From assembly GCA_002786025.1 (NCBI GenBank), contig NHNW01000009.1:130376-194375 (forward strand): DNA of 64,000 nt, in the 5' to 3' direction. Below, one piece after another: positions 30,163 to 39,582 of the stretch. Below the pieces are notes generated by a model that saw nothing but the letters and a program-made list of their open reading frames with translations, had not been told where the DNA came from and did no database searches. Position numbers and translations under genes: made by a program. Positions within the stretch are counted from its first letter, which is position 1; every line of letters begins with the position of its first letter. The DNA comes from Zasmidium citrigriseum (lineage: Eukaryota > Ascomycota > Dothideomycetes > Mycosphaerellales > Mycosphaerellaceae).

Positions 30163-30674
30163 CTTTGCTGTTCGCAGTCTCGAGGAGAAGAAGCTGTGTG
30201 TGAGGCGTGTGACTGTCGTTGTGGTGGTGTTTGTGGGAGAAGAAGCTGGATTTGGTGGGGTGCTCAATGTTTTTTGGCGGGGCTTTCTCTGCTCGCGGCG
30301 GCGTTGCTCGGTGACGCACTTGCTTCTGATGAGAGCTCGTGCAGAGGGATCGGCTGCTCACCGAAATAGCCCAGACCGAATCAATAAGTAACACAAGAAG
30401 TAAAGAGATACTCCGGCTTCTTATAAAGTGTCAATTTCACAGGATTCATACAAACTGCCGCCCCTCGTTCCCCCGAGGTACAGCATCCAACTCCATATCC
30501 TTCCCACCTGCTCCATATCAAACGCCAGTCCTGTCCTTTCCGGTAGACGCCGAGCTAGAGCAACAAACACCCCATCCGTCCCCCGAATATGCCCGAGTCC
30601 CAAAGATGCAAGTATGCTAGGTAACAGTGGTTTCGTTTCGTTTCAAAGCCGGCCGTGAATGTTGATCTCTTCTT
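30163..30674. promoter_or_regulatory. PGK promoter and Mpv17-type gene 3' flank
   Basis: On the minus strand the roughly 100 bases before the PGK ATG are pyrimidine- and CA-rich, with two CTTCTTCTCC-like tracts. This is the usual look of strong fungal glycolytic leaders. The far end holds the 3' UTR of the Mpv17-type gene. No frame here looks real. Confidence 0.45.
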
Positions 30675-31757
30675 CTACGCCGGAGAAGGCGAGTTCTCTG
30701 GACTCACGACTGGCTCGTCCGATGAGTTGGTGAGTGACAGATAGGCCGTCCAGAAGATACCGATAGTCGACACAAAAGGCTGTAAACAGATTAGCACAAC
30801 CCCCTCCTCACGACTGCCATCTGTCCAGACTTACAATCTGAAACTGAATCGGTATCACCCTAAAATTCAACATCTGCACCAACGGCCAAACCAAAAAATT
30901 CGCCTTCAGCGCCGGCAAATACACATCCTGGAACTTCTTCATCACCGCCCGTCGTCCCCCACCCTCAGCAACAGTCATAAACGTAAAGAACGCCGCGAGA
31001 CCGACCGGCGCAAAAAGGAACTGATCAAACGCCACCCTCCTAAGCGCATTCGTCGTCCCCTTGCCGCCCTCAATCGGGAAGATCCTACTCAGGAACCCGA
31101 ACCACTTGTGCTGCACGGGCGCCATCATGAAGCCGTAGGCCATGAATCGTGTCAGGCGCTCGAAGTCGAAGGGTGGGGGGCCGCGTTTGGAGGCGGGAAG
31201 CATGTAGTCTTCTTCTGGCCAGGGGACTTTTTTGTCGAGTTCGTGGATTTCGATCGAGAGGAAGTCGTCTTTTTGGTTGGTGTCGCCGTTCATGACTTTT
31301 TGGCGTTGGCGCAGGCGGACGGCGGTGAGGGTTTGGGCTACTGTGTCGGCTATTCCTCCCAGGACCTATCATTCCGTACTATCAGCTCTTACTCCTGCGC
31401 GCGAGGTGTGGGTTGAGGGGACGTACCGCGTTGGTGATCATAGTCGTCAAAATCGGCCGGTTCGCATAATACGCATTGAACTTGCGCACAAGTATCGAGA
31501 CCATAGTGATCTGTATGAGGGCGATGATGGCGTGTAGAAGCGGCTAGCAATCACACATCATCAGCAAACGCACCCTCAAAAACCTGTGTATCTTCTGTTT
31601 CTCGCACGTGCTCTTTCCATCACATTCCCTCAGCGAACACGATGATGCCACACCCCATCACGTCGCAAACGAGATAGACCCGACTTACGTATCTTCCATA
31701 GATATATCTGCTGTTCAAAGACCTCAACAGCCTCTTCCTCGTCTCGTTGACCACCAT
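30675..31757 (-). CDS. Mpv17/PMP22 family membrane protein
   Basis: Four exons, 31689-31757, 31427-31543, 30835-31365 and 30675-30779, give 273 residues. The donors are GTAAGT, GTACGT and GTAAGT, and all introns are phase 0. Conserved family blocks appear at the joins: NRPILTTMITNAVLGGIADTV (exon 2/3) and FQIPFVSTIGIFWTAYLSL (exon 3/4). Between them are FDFERLTRFMAYGFMMAPVQHKWF and DQFLFAPVGLAAFFTFM. Four hydrophobic segments fit the usual topology. Members lie in the inner mitochondrial membrane (Mpv17, yeast Sym1) or in peroxisomes (PMP22); which applies here is unclear. A 40-residue charged insertion (about 85-125) is typical of the filamentous-fungal branch. The shortest exon, 23 codons at the 5' end, is the least certain part. 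Confidence 0.85.
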
Positions 31758-32253
31758 CTTGCTCCCTTCCACAAAAAACGGCTGGCGATGGTGCTCGACG
31801 GTGGTGACGTTGACGGGAGTGATGCGCTCGCCTGGCGGGCCGGGGAAGGGAGGGTCCTCTTTTGTGGAACGGCGAGGCGCAGTTATTTCGGTCGCTGGTC
31901 ACGATGATGTTATGCTGGAAAGAGTACAGCTGTGTAGAGGTGTTGGTACTGTTGTAGAGGTGTACTGTACCGGTGACCTCGAGACACCTGCGCCTGTGCC
32001 AGAATCCAACGCCTGGAGCCGCCTTGCCGCCGCGGAAGGACGTGGAGTGGCTGTGTGGAGAGGGATTGAAGGTTTGTGCTAGGACGAGTCAAGAATGTTT
32101 CTTGTCCCGTGTTGCCCGTCTTGCCGTGTTTTATGAATTGCTAAACGAAGAAGTGAATGGTTGTTGTTCACAGTAGACATTATTATCTACAACTCGTCAT
32201 CAATGCTGCTATTCATGATCTCTCTGTCTGTTCTGCTATATCGTAGTCCTTCA
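31758..32253. promoter_or_regulatory. Mpv17-type gene upstream region and VPS9 3' flank
   Basis: These 496 bp lie between two minus-strand genes. Short frames on both strands show no protein-like features. No recognised motif apart from a T-rich stretch near 32170-32225, close to the VPS9 3' end. Confidence 0.35.
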
Positions 32254-34755
32254 TCAACCGCTCAATGCGAGACAAGCATCCACTGCCCGACCAACGTTTC
32301 CTTCTTGCGCTCGAACTACATCTTCAATGACCTCTTTGTCGAGGTTGGGGAACATGCTTTGAAGGGTTCTGTAGAATCAATCAGCTTCAGTTTCTGTCAT
32401 GGGGGTGATGTCTTATACTTACTCAACAACAACTCTATGCTCCTGCACTCTCACTCTCTGCGCCTGCGCAGCTTCTACACTCGCCTGTCGAGCCGCCGCA
32501 TCCTCTGCTGCATTTACTTGCTGCTGACTTCGTTGCCTCTCCGCGGAAGGCCGTTGACTACCCTGGCCACTGCCGCTCGCTCGTCGATCTAATCGCGGCG
32601 CAGGACTGAGCCCTCGTGGTGTTGTGCTCGCAGGTCTCGAGTTCGTTGGCTTCTCGCTTGAACCATCGTCCGAGAATATTCGTCCAATGCTGCTCAGTGG
32701 CTTCTGAATTGTTCGAAGAAGCCCAGCTACGGCATCGCCGTCGTCATCGTCGTTATTGCTTTGTGCGACCTTTTCGCTCAGCCGTTGGCTTGGGTTTCGT
32801 CTTGGACTCGAATGTTCAGCGTCCATACTATTCCGCGGTGTTACTTCCGGTCTGCTCAGAGCGCTCTTCTCACTAAGATGCTGCATTGGCCCAGCGGCGG
32901 CTGCGGAATGTGTCTTGTCCTCATACTCTTCGGACCTGTTTTTCTCTGCGATCGCACTGACAGCCTGTTCCACATTCCGCTCGAACTCTTCATCTGTGAT
33001 GGTCAATGTGGTGCGATCCAGATTCTCGATGAAGGTGACCACGCCCATCAAAGAAGACATGTAGTAACCTGCCTCACCGCCAAGCTTCTCCTGGTTTCGG
33101 AATCTCCAGATGTACTGCACGTTGCTCACAAGATGCTCTGGCCTCGCTCGTAACACTGTGTATATGAGCAGCGGGACGAACGCATCCGCAGATTGATCCG
33201 ACTTGGTGTTCCGCAGAAATCCGAAAATAACCTTGCAGCAGTTGAGCACACAAATTACCTTGTCTCTCGGCGCTCGATATGTGTTGATCTTGAGCAACTC
33301 CTGCTGAGCAAGACCGAGAAACTTCTTGCCCTTTTCGCCGATTGGCTTGATGTCGAGATGCTCTTCCTTGATCCAACCGTAGATCTTGATCTTCTGTGCA
33401 ATCACATCATCACGCTCAACATCTTCTTGATGCTGCCCTCTTCGGCCAGGACCATGGGGATTTGCTTGGTCCGCCGCCGAACGTCCACTTCTGGCACCTT
33501 TTCGAGGGCTGTTCGGTGCCGCAGGGATCGCTGGCGAGAAAGTCTGCGAGTATAGCCGATTCATTACCAGCTTCTCCATGCCTTCTCGCGCATTGTCAAA
33601 CTCGGCGTCTGAGACTGTCCGCCACACCTCACATTGCGCCATCTTCTTGGCGATAAATTCGAGAAAGTCCGATATTATCTTCACCTGTTCATGGACCATC
33701 CACTGCTTCTTTGCGAACTCGTTCAAGAACGACCGCAGGAAGCGTGCCACAGGGTCTGCCGTTCGATGTCGTAACTGTTCCAAGAATCGGTGAAAGTCGA
33801 ATGGTAGTGATGGCTCTGGATCAGGTGAAGGCGGCGGTGGCTGATGAATTGATCCGGCTTTGCTGCTGATAATTGACTCCTGATCCGTGGATTTGACTCG
33901 ATTCACGCTTGACGCTATTGAGTTGCCCGTTCCTTGTGGACTGAGAGGCGACATCACCGAGCTTTGGCCTGTGTTCTGTGGGCTCAAGGTGAAGTTCGCT
34001 TGCGGCTCCAAGCTGGACGAACGGGGCGGTAATACCAGCATAGGTTGCTGTTTCTCTAATCGAGGCGACATGATCTCGTCCGCGCTGCCGCCCATGCCAT
34101 CTGAGAATTGGTCCATGATATTCTGGATCTCCGCGCCGGTGGTCTCAGTCGCTCCTTGCGGCGGCTCGGGAATGTCGTTCGCTGCGCCATCGTTTGGTGC
34201 AGGTGGGTGCTTCTCGTCGAAATCCTCCGCCGACTCAGGCTTTACTGGGGCCTTGTCTTTTCGTGGAGGCATGGGTGGTGGAGGCGTCTCAGGGAGATCG
34301 CCCTTGCTTTCGATGGAAGTTGGTGCAGCCGTACCGCTCGACTCCTCGCGCCCTTCGTTCACTGTCATTTCCGCTGCTCGCCTGGCCAGGTGTTCGCTTG
34401 CTCTCCTCTCGATATCCCGCGCCAAGTCTGCATGATCGCCATCCGCTTCTCCAGGTCCAGATGCGCTCGTGGTCTGCTCCATGGCTGCTCCTGTGCTCAC
34501 ATCTTGCTTTTCCTCATTTGTAGGAGATACTACCGCCGTCTCTCTTGCCAGCGTCTCTGCCTCTTCATTCTGACTGCTTTCTTCCTTTTCCTGGCTTTGA
34601 GCCACACTGAAATTGTCCGATAATCCCCTCGAGATCTCAGGCTTAGGAGGTGCTAGAGGTTCATCTTGCTTGGTGGTAGCTTCCTGCGGTCCGCTGGGAT
34701 CGGACATAGACGACAGTTCTTCGTTGCTTCGATCGTTGAACTCGTGATTCGCCAA
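32254..34755 (-). CDS. vps9: VPS9 Rab5-type guanine nucleotide exchange factor with C-terminal CUE domain
   Basis: Two exons, 32423-34755 and 32254-32368, joined over a 54-bp phase-2 intron (GTAAGT...CTACAG), give 815 residues. The first about 310 residues are disordered and Ser/Pro/Glu-rich. A helical bundle starts at FDFHRFLEQLRHR (about 320). The VPS9 catalytic domain (about 455-600) has RDKVICVLNCCKVIF and then the SADAFVPLLIYTVLRARPEHL block with the expected acidic Asp524. The tail added by exon 2 (TLQSMFPNLDKEVIEDVV, then AVDACLALSG) is a CUE ubiquitin-binding domain, as in yeast Vps9. It activates Vps21/Rab5 at early endosomes and couples to ubiquitinated cargo. The reading frame without splicing stops just before the CUE domain. 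Divergent from the ASNSD1-type gene. Confidence 0.93.
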
Positions 34756-34984
34756 ATGTTGTTCTTCATGCCGCTCTTCGTATGTTGTTCGCCCTCAGTC
34801 CAGGTTGTTCTTGTCTATGCAACAGCTCTCCCGCAGTCTTGCGTTGCTCGACCTGACTCGCGGGCAGACGAGGTGACGATCCCGCCGTCATGTGGCTCGT
34901 GCCGCTAGCGCCAAAAGTCAAATGTCGAGGACGAAAGCGCGACCTCACTTCTTCTCTCGAACAACAACATCGACGTCAGCTCCC
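34756..34984. promoter_or_regulatory. Compact bidirectional promoter, VPS9 / ASNSD1-type gene
   Basis: Only 229 bp separate the two divergent start codons, so both genes must share this control region. The last about 40 bases before 34985 are CT- and CAA-rich like a leader. Confidence 0.5.
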
Positions 34985-36842
34985 ATGTGCGGCATCTTTT
35001 GCTCCTTGAGCAGTCATGGCCACCTCTCGCCTTCGAAGCCGATCAAGCAATTGCTCCACGCACGAGGACCGGATGCATCGAATGAGCTGTGCTTCCCGCC
35101 CCGGGACGACGAGAAGGGGCACACTACAACATGCATCACAATGCATTCGACAGTCCTGTCCTTGCGAGGCGAAACAACTGTCAGTCAACCATTCCGATAT
35201 CAACACTCCGAAGGCACCCTGTGCTGGAACGGCGAAGCCTGGAGCATTGCTGGCGAGCAACCGGACGGCAATGACACGGAATTGGTCTTCAATCTGCTTG
35301 ACAAAGCCGCGAGGGAACCTCTTCCGCCGATGGATGGCCGCGAAGAGCTTCATTACTGCGCCAGGAGGATCGCTCAAGCTCTATCTCAAGTGACCGGCCC
35401 TTATGCATTTGTCTTCCACAGCACTGCAACTTGCAAATTGTACTTTGGTCGCGACTTTCTTGGGCGTCGATCGCTCCTTCGACGCATTACCGAGCAAGGC
35501 GATGTTCTCTTCAGCAGTGTCGCCAATGGTGCAGCAGATGCTGGATGGTCTGAGGTTGAGGCAGACGGTGTCTACTGCATTGACTTGGCTGAAAAGCCCT
35601 ACAGTCGAGATGCACCGGACGCTGGCCTTCAGAAATTGGCTGACTACTTTGTCGCCCGTGTACCACACATGACTCGGGACTCGGCCTCTGATAACATCAC
35701 TTCTGTAGGTTGACAACACACGCCATGAGTACATCAGCTCATGGCAGGTAGGTACTTCCCCAGCTCTCCTTGAATCGAGATCTTCCGAAGTCGTCATCGG
35801 CCCTTACAGAACACTCAGCATCAGTCCAAGAGTTGCAAACATTGCTTACCGAATCACTTATCCCACGAGTAACGAAGATACCGGATCCGCCCCGGCGTAC
35901 TGACCCAGACGCTACATTTCCCACAGCACGGCTAGCGGTGCTCTTCTCTGGTGGACTCGATTGCACAACCCTCGCTCGAATGTCCCACGATCTACTACCG
36001 GCTTCAGAGCCGATCGACCTACTCAACGTTGCATTCGAGAATCCGCGGATACACAAGTCGAAAGGGGAGGCTTCCTATGAATTATGTCCAGATCGAATCA
36101 CGGGTCGATCCTCCTACGCTGAGCTGTGCCATGTATGCCCCGATCGCGAATGGCGATTTGTTGCTATCAACGTACCGTACACGGAGACACAAGAACATCG
36201 CAAGCAAGTCATAACTTTGATGCATCCACACAACACGGAAATGGATCTGAGCATTGCGTTTGCGCTCTACTTTGCTGCTAGAGGAACAGGCCTGGTTGAG
36301 ATTGATGGCGAACCGCGCACATACACCTCCTCAGCTCGTGTATTGCTCTCCGGTCTTGGTGCTGATGAGCTCTTCGCTGGATACACTCGCCATGCTACCG
36401 CGTACAATCGAGGGGCTTTTGCTGGACTGCTCGATGAACTAGACTTGGATATTGGCAGACTTGGGAAGCGCAACCTAGGTCGGGATGATCGCGTAATCAG
36501 CCATTGGAGCAGGGAGGTGCGCTTTCCGTTCCTCGACGAGAAGCTGGTCGGATGGGCATTGCAAGCCCAAGTAACAGACAAATGCGACTTCGGTGCAACT
36601 ACAACCGAGGGCAGCGGCGATGATGTCGATGATTCGAAAAACATAGAACCTGGGAAGAAGGTACTCAGATGTCTAGCCTGGAAGTTGGGCATGAGACAAG
36701 TGGCAAAGGAGAAGAAGCGCGCTGTGAGTACCTTGTCATCAGCAGAACTGTCCCCAGATACTGACTCCCACAGATCCAATTTGGCGCTCGTACAGCAAAG
36801 ATGGAAACCGGAAAGACCAAAGGCACGACCTTGCTATCATGA
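34985..36842 (+). CDS. ASNSD1: Asparagine synthetase domain-containing protein (ASNSD1 type)
   Basis: Three exons, 34985-35704, 35764-36723 and 36774-36842, give 582 residues. Starting at MCGIFC exposes Cys2 as the N-terminal nucleophile of a class II glutamine amidotransferase domain. That domain includes ARGPDAS, GTLCWNGEAW, and DFLGRRSLL. From about 305 the PP-loop ATPase half begins with LAVLFSGGLDCT and includes LLSGLGADELFAGYTRH. Exon 3 supplies the conserved IQFGARTAK end. Members resemble asparagine synthetase B but are a separate, poorly characterised branch, so asparagine synthesis is not certain. Intron 1 is the weakest point: it uses GTAGGT and CCCAG, and 39 nt inside it, preceded by TGTAG and followed by GTAGGT, mimic a small exon. 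An in-frame ATG 63 nt upstream could add a basic N-terminal extension. Confidence 0.9.
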
Positions 36843-37662
36843 ACGTCCAGCAACACACGTGGTAAGCACCCGCCTTTTCTTTCTTTGCATTCTTCGGTGA
36901 TGACGGGACGGGGCTTCTCTTGGCTCCATCTCAGATACTTGGGAGATGCCAGGTCCGCTTGATACTCCACCGATCTAACCCGCCTATACGGTTGTGGTTT
37001 GGCAGTGGAGAGGGCCTTGGATATCGTTGACCACATACAAAAGGCAAGTCTGAGCTATGCGAAGACTGTGCACGTGGATTTGAACGATGTTTGGTCAAGG
37101 ATAAAGCTGATGAGTTGTAGGGTCAGGTTCGTCATAAGGGTGCGCTGGCTGCCATGATATTCACCACGGAGCTGGTCATCGAGCTTCAATTTCTCGAGTG
37201 TGACAACAACGTCACAACGAAATCTGTTCCGACGCGAAAGATTCCCGAGGATGATCAGTCATGCTGCCGGTCGCAGCCTCAGAGGCTACGACTTCTAATG
37301 GATGATGGACAAAATGAGCACGCAGGTATGTGTTGGCCGGCAACGGCCTCGCGCTCGATGCTGGATGACGGACGCCCGAAGTGTCATCTGGCAAGCCTGA
37401 TTGACAGCACATCGACATACGAACGTAGGGTACTTCAAGCCAGCATTCTCTACCTGAACTTGTTCTTCTCTCCACTACACACCTGTTTCTAGATCCCTGG
37501 CATCCCTCACGCCGAAAATACCACCCAAGTCAACCAACTTCTAGAACCGTCAAGCCTCAACAAAACCTGTCAGACCAATCGACCCTTGAGTTCAAAGCCG
37601 GGCGCATCCAACCTGGCTGCAGTCCTCTCCCGATACGACGGCCTTCGTGTTCCCCACCCACC
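36843..37662. promoter_or_regulatory. Region upstream of the secreted cysteine-module gene
   Basis: These 820 bp contain the 3' end of the ASNSD1-type gene and the promoter of the large secreted protein gene. Frames of 88-123 codons on either strand have no recognisable content. The 40 bases before the ATG at 37663 are C/T-rich. Confidence 0.4.
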
Positions 37663-39582
37663 ATGCAGGCCCTCATCCTCTCCACTCTCGCCCTCGCAGC
37701 GTTGATCGTCGACGCCGCACCGCCAGCGAACCAAAACCCAGCCGCTGTTCAAGGCCATGGAGCATCATCCGCCAAAAATGGATTGCAGCCGGCGCCCAAC
37801 AAGACACCCAAACTGGAGGATTGTCCTGATATCAAGATCGATTTTGATGAAGACCAGGGGCAGGATGGTCCGCCTCCTGATTCGAAGGGCAAGAAGGATG
37901 CAGGTGGGAAGGGGTCTGGCTCTGTAGTCAAGCCAGTGCCGCAGAAGCCAGGGCAGAAGCCTGGTCAGCACGCGAGAGATGTCGACGATGACTTGTTCGA
38001 GCGGGCACAGGTCAAAGATGAGCACGTGGTCTCTAATTTCGACAGCATCCTCTCGACTTCCACTTCGGCTTACCCACTCGATTTGACGATCTCTAAGCGG
38101 TGGAAAGATGCGCGCAGCGTTCCGACAGCTCCAACCTCACTCCCTGGATCCCCAGCAATAGCTACAGGGACCGGCGCCTCAATGAGCAACGCCCTCCCCA
38201 TGGGCACCGGCGACGCCAGCGTTCCTTATCCAGCAGGCAACGGCACATACGGATACGCGGCTTCCGGATCCGGATCTGGCACTCTCGGTACTGGCGTCTA
38301 CAAAACTGGCGGATTTGGCTTTGGCACAGGGACTGGTGCAGCGAGGATGACTTTCGCCACGAGACCCGCGATTCCGGCTGTTGAGGCGATGAGCGCGCCT
38401 GTGGGCAGTGATCTTAACGGTCAGCCTCTTACTGGTTCGGCTGCTACCTTGGGCATTGAGGCGGCGAGTGCGACGAGCTCGGCGTCGAGTACTGTACTAA
38501 CAACGCCTATGATCAAGGATCGCCGCGATACTGAATCATTCGTCGAACGCAAATGGAACTGGAGAAAGCCCCAAGGAAAATTGCGCAAAGGAAAAGAGCC
38601 AGAGAGCCCCGAGAAATACTGCCCCCCAGGCTACTTCCGTGACAAGAGTAGTGACAGGGTCACCAACAAATGCGAGCGGCGGAGTCCTGACGGGGTGTGG
38701 ATGCATGATGCTTGTCCAAAGGGTAAGAAGTGGTTCTCGGAGTTACAGATGTGCTGCAAGAAACGTACTGGTCTCATGAAAAGGTGTGAGAAGCCGAAAC
38801 CCGGATCTCCAGCGGGTTTGCGTCCGGGTGCTGCGCCCAGCAGTGAGCCTACGCCAGGGCCGGGAGTTTATGGCTCTGGTGGTGTGGGTTCTGATCAGAA
38901 CAATTCGAATGGAGGCATGAACGATGCGGGCGACCTTCAGGGAGGACAGCAGGGTGGAGGCTATCCCAACGACGTTGGTGGAGCCGATCAAGATGGCCAG
39001 GGCGCTTCGCACCAGCAGAATGAAGAACACGACAGTGGTGCTGATGGAAACTACCAAGACGACCAAGACTCTTCAATGCAGCAGGGCGGCGGCCTTGATA
39101 ACGAATCAGGCTCCTCCCCGAACAACGATTACCAGAACTTCGCGCACCCGATCGACAACTCAATGGACAATGGCCACAAGATTCGTCGCGACGACGCATC
39201 GAAAACGGCACCCCTTGGAGAACGGGGTTTACGCAGTTGGTTCGGGTCAAACAAATCGAAGGGAAGAAAGAAGAACTGCCCCATGGGCATGGCAGTGGAC
39301 TTCAAGAACAAATGTAGAGCGATCAAAGGCTGGATCAAGAATTTCCGTGGTTGTCGCGCTGGCTTAATGTTCCTGGAAAAGGAACAGAAGTGCTGCAAGA
39401 GAGCCACTGGTTACTTCAAGGGGTGTAGGAAGCTGCCGGCCGAGGCCTATCAGTCTGGAGGGGTTGCTAGTTCCAGCGCTGCGCCGTATCCAAGTAGCAC
39501 CGGTCAGCCTGGACAAGGACAAGGAGGTGTGGGTGGCTCGCCGGATCAGAATGGCAACAATCCGAATGGTGCTGGTCCTTAG
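37663..39582 (+). CDS. Secreted Gly/Gln/Asp-rich cysteine-module protein, 5' part (ends at in-frame TAG)
   Basis: The frame encodes 639 residues and ends at TAG 39580-39582. A signal peptide is clear (MQALILSTLALAALIVDA, cleavage likely near Ala18-Ala19). A Lys/Gly/Pro-rich segment and a Thr/Ser/Gly/Ala-rich segment (about 150-290) follow. Two six-cysteine modules sit at 38620-38787 and 39277-39426, each with the pattern C, 11-16 residues, C, 12-13, C, 12, CC, 9, C. They flank a Gly/Gln/Asp/Asn-rich low-complexity stretch. Dibasic sites (SKRW, DRRD, IRRD) suggest Kex2-type cleavage. I recognise no named family; cell-wall or secreted matrix protein and effector-like protein are both possible. 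The frame continues in phase with the next entry, and the two are best read as one gene; see the junction entry. Confidence 0.75.
   Translation: MQALILSTLALAALIVDAAPPANQNPAAVQGHGASSAKNGLQPAPNKTPKLEDCPDIKIDFDEDQGQDGPPPDSKGKKDAGGKGSGSVVKPVPQKPGQKPGQHARDVDDDLFERAQVKDEHVVSNFDSILSTSTSAYPLDLTISKRWKDARSVPTAPTSLPGSPAIATGTGASMSNALPMGTGDASVPYPAGNGTYGYAASGSGSGTLGTGVYKTGGFGFGTGTGAARMTFATRPAIPAVEAMSAPVGSDLNGQPLTGSAATLGIEAASATSSASSTVLTTPMIKDRRDTESFVERKWNWRKPQGKLRKGKEPESPEKYCPPGYFRDKSSDRVTNKCERRSPDGVWMHDACPKGKKWFSELQMCCKKRTGLMKRCEKPKPGSPAGLRPGAAPSSEPTPGPGVYGSGGVGSDQNNSNGGMNDAGDLQGGQQGGGYPNDVGGADQDGQGASHQQNEEHDSGADGNYQDDQDSSMQQGGGLDNESGSSPNNDYQNFAHPIDNSMDNGHKIRRDDASKTAPLGERGLRSWFGSNKSKGRKKNCPMGMAVDFKNKCRAIKGWIKNFRGCRAGLMFLEKEQKCCKRATGYFKGCRKLPAEAYQSGGVASSSAAPYPSSTGQPGQGQGGVGGSPDQNGNNPNGAGP
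38620..38787 (+). repeat. Cysteine module A of the secreted protein
   Basis: Six cysteines spaced C-x16-C-x13-C-x12-CC-x9-C, with CPPG at the start and CCKKRTG near the end. It pairs with module B at 39277, about 490 bp downstream. Confidence 0.75.
39277..39426 (+). repeat. Cysteine module B of the secreted protein
   Basis: Spacing is C-x11-C-x12-C-x12-CC-x9-C, with CPMG at the start and CCKRATG near the end, colinear with module A apart from a shorter first loop. Confidence 0.75.
39529..39582 (+). other. In-frame TAG at the end of a possible 54-nt intron
   Basis: The 5' and 3' open frames are in the same phase and separated only by this TAG (39580-39582). The codon also forms the last three bases of a possible phase-0 intron, with donor GTGGGT at 39529 and acceptor CCTTAG at 39577-39582. 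Its length is 54 nt, a multiple of three, and it matches the size of other introns in this window. No strong branch site is seen (CCGAAT near 39562 is the best), so splicing is plausible rather than shown. The alternatives are a nonsense change (a single C-to-T change from a Gln codon would do), a sequencing error, or readthrough. Confidence 0.5.

Noticed and set aside
28787..30391. A 534-codon plus-strand frame antisense to phosphoglycerate kinase
   Set aside because: It exactly covers the PGK gene, including its intron and promoter. The strong C-ending codon bias of PGK removes stops from this antisense frame, and the protein has no recognisable motif.
35657..35763. A 39-nt microexon in the ASNSD1-type gene between two introns (35710-35748)
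   Set aside because: It would require a following intron of 16 nt, below any known spliceosomal size. A single 59-bp intron restores the conserved SLNRDLP start of exon 2.
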